A DNA stretch of 50,839 nt, taken from positions 1 to 50,839 of the forward strand of contig JAEYQO010000045.1 in NCBI GenBank assembly GCA_023409975.1, read 5' to 3'. Within the stretch, counting starts at the first letter, position 1; every line of letters begins with the position of its first letter. The notes below the pieces were generated by a model. That model searched no databases and was not told the DNA's origin. It saw only the letters and a list, made by a program, of their open reading frames with translations. Made by a program: the position numbers and the translations under genes. This document shows, piece by piece, positions 42,555 to 50,839 of this stretch. Source of the stretch: Bacteroidota bacterium (lineage in GTDB: Bacteria; Bacteroidota; Bacteroidia; Chitinophagales; Chitinophagaceae).

Positions 42555-43310
42555 ATGAAGAAGAAGGTTTTCTTCCGCGAATTAGGCACCATTGAGTATG
42601 GCGTTGCCTGGGATTTGCAGGAGGCATTGATGAGGGAGGGACTGGATGCGAAAGCAGCCGCTTACAGTCTGAAGGAGGTAGACATACAGCCTCAAACCAA
42701 GGACTACTTATTGTTCTGCAGCCATCCCCATGTCTACACTTTGGGGAAAAGCGGACACATGGAACACCTGCTGGTAAACGACAGCCGACTAAAGGAACTT
42801 GAAATCAGTTTTTACAAGACCAATCGCGGCGGGGACATTACCTATCACGGGCCCGGGCAGATCGTTGGCTATCCTGTTCTAGACCTGGAGCATTTCTTCA
42901 CTGACCTTGGCAGATATATGAGAAGTCTGGAAGAAGTGATCATTCGGACTATCGCACATTTCGGTCTTAAAGGCGAACGACTTGAGGGTTCAACTGGTGT
43001 TTGGCTGGATGCGGCGATTCCTCAGAAAGCCAGAAAAATTTGTGCTATGGGTGTTCGCTGCAGCAGATGGATCACGATTCACGGGTTTGCGCTGAATGTG
43101 AATACTGACCTCCGTTACTTCGGCTATATCGTTCCCTGTGGAATAGGAGACAAGGCCGTCACTTCCATTCAGAAAGAGCTTGGCCGACCCGTGGATGAAC
43201 AGGAAGTAAGACTGTTGCTCCGTCAGGAATTCGCTCATGTTTTTGAGGCGGAGCTGGCTCCGTGGGAGGAGGCTGACAGGCCAGTTGCCGAAAGCCTATC
43301 GCAGGCGTAA
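42555..43310 (+). CDS. lipB: Octanoyl-ACP:protein octanoyltransferase
   Basis: 251 residues. LipB moves octanoate from acyl-carrier protein to lipoyl domains, the first step of endogenous lipoate synthesis. Conserved elements: RGGDITYHGPGQIVGYPVL, STGVWLD, the lysine-bearing KICAMGVRCSRWITIHGFALNVN, and the catalytic cysteine region FGYIVPCGI. The length is slightly above the E. coli enzyme because of a polar C-terminal tail. Start ATG 42555 with a TAACTTG-like element just upstream. Cytoplasmic. It is divergent from the S41 protease gene and convergent with the 43336 gene. Confidence 0.97.
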   Translation: MKKKVFFRELGTIEYGVAWDLQEALMREGLDAKAAAYSLKEVDIQPQTKDYLLFCSHPHVYTLGKSGHMEHLLVNDSRLKELEISFYKTNRGGDITYHGPGQIVGYPVLDLEHFFTDLGRYMRSLEEVIIRTIAHFGLKGERLEGSTGVWLDAAIPQKARKICAMGVRCSRWITIHGFALNVNTDLRYFGYIVPCGIGDKAVTSIQKELGRPVDEQEVRLLLRQEFAHVFEAELAPWEEADRPVAESLSQA

Positions 43311-43335
43311 CAACCACTTTTTTAAGATCGGTTTT

Positions 43336-44058
43336 CTAGTAGATGGTTACGTAGCCTGTTTCAATCAGGTTTTCATTCCTTCTCAGTTCAAACTTATAGA
43401 GCCCTTTTCGTTTGAAGTTGCGCTTGTCAATGATGACCGAATGCTGACTGATCTTTGGAACATCCAGGACCTGCCGGTCATTCTGATCAAAAAACCGGAG
43501 CGAGAATACGGAACGGGCATCTTTCCCATCTGGCAATTCGATGTTTACATGCCCCGTGAAAGGGTTGGTAAAAACATACTGTGAACGGATGTAGGTATAG
43601 GCGTTGATCTCACTGGCATCAGGAACCGTGTTATTAAAGCTTATATTATTGACCATTTTCTGAAGGGAGTCATTTGGTGGCAGCACGCCTTTTTTAATAA
43701 TCTGACTGCTGTCTACGACGATCTTCATGGCATTGCTTTGCCAGGTAAGGTCCGAACTAAACACGATGGTCAGGCGATACCAGTTGACGCCAGGGTTGGG
43801 GTGACCATCGATGAAAGCCTGAGGACCTTTTTTGAGGTTTTTCACGTATCCGATTGTTGCGTAGTTGAATACACTATCCGCACTTCTCTGCACGGCGATA
43901 GACTTGAGCCCCTCATACTGACTCACCCAGCTAATGATATTTACACCATTCTGGGTAAGCACCATTATATCCGGCAAGGTTGGTTGTGCTTTGGCCGCAC
44001 CGCAGGTCAACAAAAAAGCAATAAAAATTCCGAGCTTTTGTAAGAAACTCCTGATCAT
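43336..44058 (-). CDS. Secreted beta-sandwich protein, unknown
   Basis: 240 residues with a signal peptide (to about CGAAKAQ). Residues about 30-110 look like a fibronectin-type III or related beta-sandwich (VNIISWVSQYEGLKSIAVQRS, NWYRLTIVFSS). The last 80 residues have another beta module (VFTNPFTGHVNIELPDGKD, FSLRFFDQNDRQVLD, RKGLYKFELRRNE), which resembles a T9SS-type C-terminal module but lacks clear signature residues. A role as a cell-surface protein is inference only. Transcribed alone. Confidence 0.7.
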   Translation of the reverse strand: MIRSFLQKLGIFIAFLLTCGAAKAQPTLPDIMVLTQNGVNIISWVSQYEGLKSIAVQRSADSVFNYATIGYVKNLKKGPQAFIDGHPNPGVNWYRLTIVFSSDLTWQSNAMKIVVDSSQIIKKGVLPPNDSLQKMVNNISFNNTVPDASEINAYTYIRSQYVFTNPFTGHVNIELPDGKDARSVFSLRFFDQNDRQVLDVPKISQHSVIIDKRNFKRKGLYKFELRRNENLIETGYVTIY

Positions 44059-44153
44059 TGCTCAAACCTACTGTAATTTTCCACATCATTGAATTGCAGC
44101 TCCCAAGATTTTCATTTCTGTAACATTACCCTCTCAAAGGGGATCGTACCGGG

Positions 44154-44184
44154 TTGTAGAAACCATTATTTATCACTAGGTTTG
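44154..44184 (+). promoter_or_regulatory. Promoter of the amino acid permease gene
   Basis: TTG (44154-44156) and TAGGTTTG (44177-44184) are 20 bases apart, close to consensus. Transcription would start near 44190, so the leader to ATG 44204 is about 14 bases. Confidence 0.65.
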
Positions 44185-44203
44185 ATCGCATATCATAGTG
44201 CAT

Positions 44204-45853
44204 ATGGGTCTATTTATCAGGAAACCACTAAGTCTTTTGCTCAATGAAGCTTCAGACAACGAAAAAGGTCTGAAGAAAACTTTAACTGCTCCCGGACTGG
44301 TAGCATTGGGTATTGGCGCCATCATCGGCGCCGGTTTGTTTTCTATTACCGGCTTTGCAGCAGCGGACCATGCCGGTCCTGCCATCACCATTTCCTTCAT
44401 TATCGCTGCCATCGGCTGTGCTTTTGCGGGTCTTTGTTATGCTGAGTTTGCGTCGATGATCCCTGTTGCTGGAAGTGCTTATACATATTCCTATGCTACG
44501 ATGGGGGAATTCCTGGCCTGGATCATCGGGTGGGATCTCGTGCTGGAATATGCTGTGGGATCCGCTACTGTATCCATTAGCTGGTCCAGATACCTCGTCA
44601 AGTTTTTGGATGATTTTGGTATTCATCTGGGGCACGATCTGACATCTTCGCCTTTTGAGGGAGGCATTATCAACCTTCCAGCGGTTTTTATAGTGGTTGT
44701 CATGTCCTTAATCCTCATGAAGGGAACAAAAGAATCCGCCCTGGTAAATGGATTGATCGTTCTTCTGAAAGTAGCCGTGGTGCTTACTTTCATTGCATTG
44801 GGATGGCAGTATATCCGTCCTGAAAACTATGAACCCTACATACCACCAAACGATGGCACCTTCGGGCACTACGGATTCAGCGGCGTTATCCGCGCAGCGG
44901 CGATAGTATTCTTTGCCTATATTGGTTTTGATGCGGTTTCGACGGCTGCCCAGGAAACTAAAAATCCCAAGAGAGACATGCCGATCGGCATTCTATTGTC
45001 ACTGGCTATCTGTACCATACTTTACATACTTTTTGCACACGTGATGACTGGCGTAGTAAGCTACGACTCCTTCTCAGGTAAAGATGGAATCGCACCAGTG
45101 GCTGTGGCCATTGAAAACATGGGTAGCGCGGGAGCTGATGGAGTCGTTACGCCTGATTACCCCTGGCTTAACAATGCGATCATTCTTGCCATCCTGGCGG
45201 GTTATGCATCTGTAATTCTCGTTATGCTCATGGGGCAGTCGAGGGTCTTCTTTTCCATGAGCCGCGACGGACTCATACCAAAGGTTTTCTCTGATGTCAA
45301 CCCAAAAACACGCACGCCCGTCAGGAACAACTTCCTGTTCATGCTTTTCGTGAGCATTTTCGCTGCCTTTGTACCTGCACGGGTGGTAGGTGAAATGACC
45401 AGTATAGGAACCTTATTTGCCTTCATTCTGGTTTGCATTGGCGTGATCGTAATGCGGGCAAAAATGCCTGATGCCCCGAGGGCGTTCAGAACACCGTTGG
45501 TGCCACTGGTTCCGCTTCTTGGAGTAGCTACCTGCCTGTTTATGATGGTCTTCCTGCCACTGGATACCTGGATCCGTCTGATTGCATGGATGATGATCGG
45601 ATTTGATCTGTACCTTTTCTACGGCATGAAACACAGCGTATTGAACAAGGGTATTTTCACACACCGTAGCTACCGGATTGTGGCCTTTACCGGGATCGGC
45701 ACTACCCTGCTTCTGATAGTTGTAGCCATTATACATCATATGGCTCCGGAAGCAGATGATGATACCTTGTACTATTTCTCTCTGGCCTTTGCGGCATTAC
45801 ACCTGATCATGTATGGTGTATCTGCGATGAAAAAGCGACCAGGATTGAAATAG
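44204..45853 (+). CDS. Amino acid permease (APC superfamily, cationic amino acid transporter-like)
   Basis: 549 residues and about 14 membrane helices. The APC signature is GLVALGIGAIIGAGLFSITG (helix 1, unwound substrate site), followed by GPAITISFIIAAIGCAFAGLCYAEFASM and AGSAYTYSYATMGEFLAWIIGWDLVLEY, as in the YfnA/CAT group. Inner membrane; it moves one or more amino acids, possibly with H+; substrate not predictable. ATG 44204 is preferred over the GTG at 44198 (MHM...), and the promoter just upstream leaves room for either. Confidence 0.93.
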   Translation: MGLFIRKPLSLLLNEASDNEKGLKKTLTAPGLVALGIGAIIGAGLFSITGFAAADHAGPAITISFIIAAIGCAFAGLCYAEFASMIPVAGSAYTYSYATMGEFLAWIIGWDLVLEYAVGSATVSISWSRYLVKFLDDFGIHLGHDLTSSPFEGGIINLPAVFIVVVMSLILMKGTKESALVNGLIVLLKVAVVLTFIALGWQYIRPENYEPYIPPNDGTFGHYGFSGVIRAAAIVFFAYIGFDAVSTAAQETKNPKRDMPIGILLSLAICTILYILFAHVMTGVVSYDSFSGKDGIAPVAVAIENMGSAGADGVVTPDYPWLNNAIILAILAGYASVILVMLMGQSRVFFSMSRDGLIPKVFSDVNPKTRTPVRNNFLFMLFVSIFAAFVPARVVGEMTSIGTLFAFILVCIGVIVMRAKMPDAPRAFRTPLVPLVPLLGVATCLFMMVFLPLDTWIRLIAWMMIGFDLYLFYGMKHSVLNKGIFTHRSYRIVAFTGIGTTLLLIVVAIIHHMAPEADDDTLYYFSLAFAALHLIMYGVSAMKKRPGLK

Positions 45854-45873
45854 TCCGACCAGAAGTAGAACAA

Positions 45874-45899
45874 CAGCCCGGTTTCGACCGGGCTTTTTT
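45874..45899. terminator. Terminator after permease gene
   Basis: AGCCCGG pairs with CCGGGCT around TTTCGA and is followed by six T. Confidence 0.9.
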
Positions 45900-46386
45900 A
45901 TTTTGAGCCTTCCAGCTCTAAAAGCCTTTCCATAACCCGGAAGGTCGCTGGACAAACGGTGGCGTTCTTCAGAGTAAGCTGTACCCTTTTCAACAGGACA
46001 TCTTCATCAGTGTAAGGATACCTGGCGCAGTCGGAGGGCCGGTCGTCGTAGATCCGGCAGGTATTATCCCCGAGCAGAAACGGACAGGGGGAAGACTGGG
46101 TTACATAGTCACCCTCGTTATCCAGTCGAAGATACTGGCTGACGAGATCCCCTTCCCTGATCTTAAGTACACGTGCAATTCTTTTAATATCCGGCTGTTT
46201 GAACCTCGGAGAGTAGTTTTTGCAGCAATTGGCACAGCTAAGACAATCCGTCTGACTAAAAGCTTCCTCGTGTAGATCCGGCAGCCTTTTGAGCATTCTG
46301 TTGCGGTTGCCTTTCTCCAGCAATCGACGGTAGGATTTTTGTCGCTCCTTTGCGGTTTTCTGCCAATGGGGGGAAAGCATATGCAA
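45898..46386 (-). CDS. YkgJ-family cysteine-cluster protein
   Basis: 162 residues. The YkgJ/CxxCxxCC pattern is visible: CLSCANCCKNY, then CPFLLGDNTCRIYDDRPSDCARYPY, a set of about eight cysteines that should bind zinc or an iron-sulfur cluster. Cytoplasmic; the family's exact function is unknown. Start ATG 46386 (MHMLSPHW) or ATG 46380. It converges with the permease gene; the two ends nearly touch in the terminator. Confidence 0.9.
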   Translation of the reverse strand: MHMLSPHWQKTAKERQKSYRRLLEKGNRNRMLKRLPDLHEEAFSQTDCLSCANCCKNYSPRFKQPDIKRIARVLKIREGDLVSQYLRLDNEGDYVTQSSPCPFLLGDNTCRIYDDRPSDCARYPYTDEDVLLKRVQLTLKNATVCPATFRVMERLLELEGSK

Positions 46387-46424
46387 AAATACCGCTAGCT
46401 ACTGATGCGGCACCGCTAAAAATG

Positions 46425-46453
46425 AAAAAAGGCTGCGGTGAGTCCCAGCAGCC
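46425..46453 (-). terminator. Rho-independent terminator of parAB
   Basis: On the minus strand GGCTGC and GCAGCC pair around an 11-base loop, followed by TTTTTT. Confidence 0.8.
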
Positions 46454-46479
46454 AATATATTTTAAAGAACCCTTAACGG

Positions 46480-47400
46480 TCAGAGGTTCATTTTCTCCAT
46501 GATCCGTTCCAGGTCATTATCATTATAGAACTCAATAGAGATGGCACCCTTGCCATTCTTTTTACGGTCGAGCTTCACCCTGGTAGAGAAATGCGAGGCC
46601 ATGGAGTCCTCAATTCTCTTATAGGCGGGTGGAAGCTGATTGGCTTTAACGGTTGTTTTGGGGTTTCCTTCTGCCTTGTCTTCGGCAAGGAGATCTTTCA
46701 CCAGCGCCTCTACCTGACGGACAGACAGGCCCTTCTCCCTGACCTCCCGAAACACATAAAGCTGCTGGTCAATCTTGTCCAGACTGATGATGGCACGAGC
46801 GTGGCCCATTGACAATAGGCCATCACGCACTGCCTTTTGAATATCGGGCGGCAGCTTTAATAATCGAATGTAGTTGGTTACCGTACTACGATCCTTCTTC
46901 ATCCTTTCTGCCACCTGTTCCTGTGTAAGGTCGCATTCATCCATCAGACGTTTATAAGAAAGCCCGATCTCGATTGCATTGAGATCCTCTCTCTGAAGGT
47001 TTTCCAGCAGAGCCATTTCAAGTAACTGCTGATCATCTGCAGTCCTTACATATGCGGGAATATCTTTGAGCCCCGCCATTTTGGAGGCTCTCCAACGTCG
47101 TTCACCTGAAATGAGCTGGTATTTAGACTGGCCGACTTTAATGACCGTTACTGGCTGGATGATATCATGCAGCTTAATGCTTTCAGAGAGTTCTTTTAGT
47201 GCCTGTTCATCGAAATCTCTCCGCGGCTGTTTAGGATTCACTCCGATCTGATCCACCGAAATTCGGGCAATCGTCCCAGCGTTCTGCCCGGAGACAGCGG
47301 GCACACTTTCCGCCGTCGTATTCAGTTCGTCATCTATAGAGTTTAGCAGTGCGCGTATACCCTTTCCCAGGGCCTGTTTCTTATTATTGTTCTGCGCCAT
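46480..47400 (-). CDS. parB: Chromosome-partition protein ParB
   Basis: 306 residues from ATG 47400 (MAQNNNKKQALGKGIRALL). The N-terminal CTPase/box region contains IGVNPKQPRRDFDEQAL, the ERRWRASKMAGLKDIPAYV box with the GERR motif, the central HTH DLTQEQVAERMKKDRSTVTNYIRLLKLP that reads parS, and the GHARAIISL segment. A Lys-rich linker leads to a C-terminal dimer domain. The start lies inside the last 17 bases of parA, so the two are coupled. No parS site was found in this window. Role: chromosome segregation with ParA. Confidence 0.97.
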   Translation of the reverse strand: MAQNNNKKQALGKGIRALLNSIDDELNTTAESVPAVSGQNAGTIARISVDQIGVNPKQPRRDFDEQALKELSESIKLHDIIQPVTVIKVGQSKYQLISGERRWRASKMAGLKDIPAYVRTADDQQLLEMALLENLQREDLNAIEIGLSYKRLMDECDLTQEQVAERMKKDRSTVTNYIRLLKLPPDIQKAVRDGLLSMGHARAIISLDKIDQQLYVFREVREKGLSVRQVEALVKDLLAEDKAEGNPKTTVKANQLPPAYKRIEDSMASHFSTRVKLDRKKNGKGAISIEFYNDNDLERIMEKMNL

Positions 47401-48208
47401 GCTCGTCTGTTTCAAATATTCTGTCTTCGTTTTTGATCCTCGTCATGTCATTCTTCTGAAGGATCTCTTTGGCAAGATTCAGGTAGTTGACTGCGCCTGT
47501 ACTTTCTGCGTCGTACATCAGTGCAGGCTTTCCAAAGCTTGGAGCCTCTCCAAGACGGGTATTTCTATGGATGATCGTGTTGAAAACAAGGTTGATGAAA
47601 TGGTTTTTGATCTCTTCAACAACCTGATTACTGAGGCGTAGCCTTCCATCATACATCGTCATCAGGATCCCTTCGATCTGGAGTCCGGTATTGATTCTTG
47701 TCTGAACGATCTTAATGGTATTCAATAATTTCCCGAGACCCTCCAGTGCGAAATATTCACACTGAACCGGGATCACAACGCTATCGGCTGCGGTGAGGGC
47801 ATTAACGGTTATCAGACCTAGTGAAGGTGAGCAATCGATGATAATGAAATCATACTGGTTACGAACCTCATCGAGAGCATTTCTAAGGATGTGTTCACGG
47901 TTGGGATGATTGATCAGCTCTATCTCTGCACCCACCAGATCCAGATGCGAGGGCATCAGGAACAGGTTTGGCGTTTCTGTTTCAAGAATCGCCTGTGAGG
48001 CCGGAGTTTCATTGACCATGCAATCATACAAAGAAACCTGTATATTCCTTAGGTCGAATCCATTTCCGGTGGTGCTGTTGGCCTGAGGGTCGCCATCTAC
48101 CAGGAGGGTCCTATATTCCAACACTGCAAGACTGGCAGCGAGATTGATCGCCGTTGTCGTTTTACCTACTCCTCCTTTTTGATTGGCTATCGCTATTGTT
48201 TTTGCCAT
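47384..48208 (-). CDS. parA: Chromosome-partition ATPase ParA
   Basis: 274 residues. Deviant Walker A motif NQKGGVGKTTT at the N-terminus, Walker B-like FIIIDCSPSLG, and the SNQVVEEIKNHF region complete the Soj/ParA family. It forms ATP-dependent dimers on DNA and moves ParB-bound origin regions. The start is the first ATG (MAKTIAIANQ), and the C-terminus overlaps parB. It often sits near the replication origin, but no origin feature is visible here. Confidence 0.97.
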   Translation of the reverse strand: MAKTIAIANQKGGVGKTTTAINLAASLAVLEYRTLLVDGDPQANSTTGNGFDLRNIQVSLYDCMVNETPASQAILETETPNLFLMPSHLDLVGAEIELINHPNREHILRNALDEVRNQYDFIIIDCSPSLGLITVNALTAADSVVIPVQCEYFALEGLGKLLNTIKIVQTRINTGLQIEGILMTMYDGRLRLSNQVVEEIKNHFINLVFNTIIHRNTRLGEAPSFGKPALMYDAESTGAVNYLNLAKEILQKNDMTRIKNEDRIFETDEHGAEQ

Positions 48209-48270
48209 CCTTGTAGTTTTTCACTTTCTTCTCCGATTCATTGATCCTGAACCGGGACATTATTTCTGGA

Positions 48271-48951
48271 TTATAACTGGATTGTTGCTCCGATGCCAGG
48301 CAGCAGGAGTTCTAAACCTGCATTGCGAAACTGCTGTATCGCTTCCTGATGGTCGATCTTTATATACCCGAAGGTATCATAATGAACACCTATAATTTTT
48401 TTACACTGGATAAACTCCGCTGCAACAATAGCATCTTCCACTCCCATGGTGAAGTTATCACCTATAGGTAAAATAGCAAAATTCAATTTAGCGTATCGTG
48501 GAATGAGTTGCATATCCATCATCAGACTGGTATCTCCGCTATAGTAGAAATTCCCATCGGTTGATGTGACAACGAACCCTCCGGGATTGGCGCCGTAGGT
48601 GCCATCGGGTAAGACACTGCTGTGCATTGCCTGAACGTATTTAGCCGTTCCCCATTCAAACTGTTTTTTGCCACCGAAGTTCATCGGATGGACATTCGTA
48701 ACACCCTGCCTGCTGAGCCATTCCGTAATTTCAAAGGCCGCTACGACAAGGGCGCCGGTGCGCCTGGCAATTGATAAAAGATCACCCACGTGGTCGCTAT
48801 GACCATGGCTCACTAATATATAATCAGCCTCAATACTATCGGCATTTACATCTTTTGCCAGCTCGTTCCCTGTAATAAATGGGTCAAAAAGAATCTTTTT
48901 ACCTCCCAGCTCCAGGCTGAAGCAGGAATGTCCGTAATAGGTAAACTTCAT
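48271..48951 (-). CDS. Metal-dependent hydrolase, UPF0173 (YtkL-like)
   Basis: 226 residues with a metallo-beta-lactamase fold. Metal ligands: HGHSDHVGD (HXHXDH) and later ligands in QAMHSSV, YSGDTSLM and HYDTFGYIKIDH, the UPF0173 pattern. The natural substrate is unknown. ATG 48951 (MKFTYYGHSCF) is preferred; the frame is open to 48999, but the extension MFLIFACFFGVFNCLT lies before the standard start and would act as an unneeded signal sequence. Cytoplasmic. Transcribed in the same direction as parA, which follows it about 60 bases downstream. Confidence 0.92.
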   Translation of the reverse strand: MKFTYYGHSCFSLELGGKKILFDPFITGNELAKDVNADSIEADYILVSHGHSDHVGDLLSIARRTGALVVAAFEITEWLSRQGVTNVHPMNFGGKKQFEWGTAKYVQAMHSSVLPDGTYGANPGGFVVTSTDGNFYYSGDTSLMMDMQLIPRYAKLNFAILPIGDNFTMGVEDAIVAAEFIQCKKIIGVHYDTFGYIKIDHQEAIQQFRNAGLELLLPGIGATIQL

Positions 48952-49028
48952 AGTTAAACAGTTGAAAACACCGAAAAAGCAAGCAAAAATAAGAAACAAT
49001 AAGCAGTAGTTACGACCGGACCACAGTG

Positions 49029-49928
49029 CTACGGGAGTGAAGTGGCACTCAGAGGACGCTTATGTTTCCAACGCCGGTGAGACCAGAGCCAGATGTCGGG
49101 ATGGGCCTGAATGTCCTTTTCCAACCGGCGTGTAAACAGTTCGAGGATTTCTCCTTCTCCGGTGGTCTTAGGTTCGGGGACCAGAAGTTCCGCATCCAGT
49201 TCATAAATACCGCGTTGCTTCTTGATCAGATTGATATATACGACGGGATAGTCGAGTTTTTTGGAAACCTTCTCTGTTCCCCAGAAAACAGGGGTGTCCT
49301 GATTCAAAAATGTGGTCCAGTAGGCTGTTTCCGGAGGCGGCGACTGGTCCGCTATGAAAGCTGTGGCGTTCAATTCCTTTCTTTGAGCTGCCATTACCCT
49401 GAACGTTTCTTTCATGGCAATCAACTTCGAACCAAATCTCATACGCATACCGGAGATCAGGCCATTAAAATACTGATTCCTTAGCGGGTGATAGATCACA
49501 TATAGCTGCTGTTTACAAAGAATACTGAAGGTATTCCCTCCCCATTCCCAATTTCCAAAATGCCCCATGACCAGAACAATATTTTTATTCCGGGCAGCGA
49601 AGTCATTCATTAACTTCAGGGCACGGGGTGTCATACTACAATGCCCGAGCATGGAGTTCCTGCTAATTGTGAGTGTTTTGAAAGTCTCCAAAAACAGATC
49701 GCAAAGGTGGGAATAGAAGCGTCTGGCGATCTGTTCGATCTCTTTTTCTGATTTTTCAGGGAAAGAATTCCTGAGATTCTGAAACACGACCTCCTTTCTA
49801 TAACCAGCTACCCGATACATCAGAACGTACATCAGATCGGAAAGCAGATATAGCACTCTGAAAGGAAGAACTGACAACAAATAAATGAAAGGCAGTGTCA
49901 GGTAAAAAATAATAGCCTTCAAGGTCAA
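49029..49928 (-). CDS. Lipid A biosynthesis lauroyl/myristoyl-type acyltransferase (LpxL/HtrB)
   Basis: 299 residues. An N-terminal membrane helix (AIIFYLTLPFIYLLSVLPF) anchors it to the inner membrane. The catalytic HX4E motif is GHFGNWEWGG, followed by the conserved YHPLRNQYFNGLI and FIADQSPPP regions. It adds a secondary acyl chain to lipid A. The start is TTG (49926-49928); no ATG gives a proper N-terminus before residue 33, and the hydrophobic helix begins right after. Chain specificity is unknown. Confidence 0.92.
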   Translation of the reverse strand: MTLKAIIFYLTLPFIYLLSVLPFRVLYLLSDLMYVLMYRVAGYRKEVVFQNLRNSFPEKSEKEIEQIARRFYSHLCDLFLETFKTLTISRNSMLGHCSMTPRALKLMNDFAARNKNIVLVMGHFGNWEWGGNTFSILCKQQLYVIYHPLRNQYFNGLISGMRMRFGSKLIAMKETFRVMAAQRKELNATAFIADQSPPPETAYWTTFLNQDTPVFWGTEKVSKKLDYPVVYINLIKKQRGIYELDAELLVPEPKTTGEGEILELFTRRLEKDIQAHPDIWLWSHRRWKHKRPLSATSLP

Positions 49929-49972
49929 AGAAGTATTGAGGCCCTAAAGTTACAGAATCAGGGCTTACCGAT

Positions 49973-50239
49973 CTACCCGGCAAACAGGTCGAGTTGAGGC
50001 TTAGATGATTTGATCAGAACAAAAACATTCAGACGGTGATTGTTGATCAGTTGAAGGATTTCCTCAGAATCCAGATGGAGTAGTTTTCCATGATCATTTC
50101 GGGGATCATTGTCAAAAACAGCTTCAAAAGTGATGTTGTTCTGATAATCCCCGTCATCACGCTGCAGGAGGCGCAGACAGGTACAGCCGTCAAATTTCAG
50201 ACGGAGTCTGATCTCCTGGGTAAGCAGGACAATTTTCAT
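49973..50239 (-). CDS. Small protein of unknown function
   Basis: 88 residues from ATG 50239 (MKIVLLTQEIRLRLKFDG); the frame begins 3 codons earlier at 50248. It is alpha/beta with an acidic middle (RDDGDYQNN, FDNDPRNDHG) and a C-terminal LDSEEILQLINNHRLNVFVLIKSS. It lies 44 bases upstream of the acyltransferase gene in the same direction, possibly co-transcribed. I do not recognise the family. No signal peptide; probably cytoplasmic. Confidence 0.55.
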   Translation of the reverse strand: MKIVLLTQEIRLRLKFDGCTCLRLLQRDDGDYQNNITFEAVFDNDPRNDHGKLLHLDSEEILQLINNHRLNVFVLIKSSKPQLDLFAG

Positions 50240-50839
50240 TCTAGTCAATTTGTTGCCTACGTGAGTGCGGAGGCAGGTGAACTGAAATGGTGGAGGTGAA
50301 ACCTGATAGAAATCTGGGCGAGTGTAAAAACAGAACTAAAAACGATGAGATATCAAAAAATCCGCTACTAAACCATTGTCGTCCTCGCACAGTAAAGCTA
50401 CAGCTATTCGTCGGTGAGACAAAATAATATTTTATAGAGATGAGACCTATCTGTGAAAACACAACACCAGGTCAGAAAATTGTTTGCTACTATATTCAAC
50501 ATCATACAAGAGTGTCATTATAACGATTGGGGCGTTAAGCAGACTGATTGAGAAGATGAAAAAAGTTGCACGCTGCTAAAAATCGACCAAATACTGTTGT
50601 CAGAATATATGGTTTATCCGGGGGCAGACCAAGCAGAGGTCAGGTTAGTAGCTCGTGATTAACTAGACTCAATAACTTGTCTCACTATGGTATCATCAGC
50701 AAGTCATCAGGGAGTCACCACGGTATCATCACGGAGTCATCGCCCTTTTACCGTTCACCCAAACAATTGAAACATTAGCGGAATATGTAGCCAGAAACCA
50801 GCTCCGCATTTTATGTGCCACAAATTTTCTTTCCGCTAC
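50240..50839. other. Non-coding end of window with 11-base array
   Basis: No supportable gene. The stretch is AT-rich and holds the 11-base-period array at 50678-50743; the rest shows nothing I can name. Confidence 0.6.
50678..50743. repeat. 11-base tandem array, GGAGTCATCAC type
   Basis: Units in phase: TGTCTCACTAT (50678), GGTATCATCAG (50689), CAAGTCATCAG (50700), GGAGTCACCAC (50711), GGTATCATCAC (50722), GGAGTCATCGC (50733). TCATCAGCAAGTCATCAG (50693-50710) occurs in reverse complement at 15035-15052 and 15046-15063. Confidence 0.85.

Overview
The window looks like chromosomal DNA of a Bacteroidota bacterium, most likely the Chitinophagaceae or close relatives. The evidence is (i) repeated -7 promoter elements of the form TAnnTTTG, some with TTG about 20 bases upstream, and few Shine-Dalgarno sites; (ii) a secreted protein with a type IX secretion (T9SS) sorting domain; (iii) a long PurF-family protein, a split M16 peptidase pair, an M1 peptidase fused to an outer-membrane barrel and a periplasmic Prc-type S41 protease, all typical of the phylum. 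This placement is inference from gene content; no marker gene was compared.

Layout. 1-2651: end of a capsule/exopolysaccharide export lipoprotein, pdxH with a tiny membrane protein, and a chromate transporter. 2691-6664: glycosyltransferase, SCO1-like copper chaperone, two unknown secreted proteins and a cold-shock protein. 6806-10184: an FRG-domain gene with a stop in its signature motif, a T9SS cargo protein, small unknown genes and a probable structured non-coding RNA. 10276-17577: M16 peptidase pair, HAD phosphatase, a 900-base non-coding stretch, amidophosphoribosyltransferase and an orphan 65-residue protein. 17632-24777: M1 peptidase/barrel fusion, ECF sigma/anti-sigma pair and membrane pyrophosphatase. 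24966-27834: tRNA-Ser followed by an accessory scar (IS66 remnant, truncated Fic gene, intact HipBA-like module, unexplained sequence). 27835-38754: outer-membrane proteins, Na/Pi cotransporter, universal stress protein, PaiB-like protein, AnmK, pgk, gap and an rRNA methyltransferase. 38827-50839: PDZ-hydrolase fusion, frameshifted S41 protease, lipB, amino acid permease, YkgJ-like protein, parAB, metallo-hydrolase, LpxL-type acyltransferase and a non-coding end.

Most genes are housekeeping or envelope functions. gap and pgk catalyse consecutive glycolytic steps, parA and parB form a chromosome-partition operon, and the sigma and anti-sigma genes overlap by four bases as a regulatory pair.

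The signal least explained by ordinary annotation is a set of intergenic arrays with a strict 11-base period (5129-5260, 14760-14814, 14966-15130, 50678-50743). Unit sequences differ between loci, but the phase is held through strongly diverged units, and two loci 35 kb apart share an exact 18-base word in inverted orientation. Other points of note are the probable pseudoknotted RNA near 9587-9870, the nonsense codon in the FRG motif, the one-base frameshift in the S41 protease, and the Fic/IS66 debris beside tRNA-Ser.
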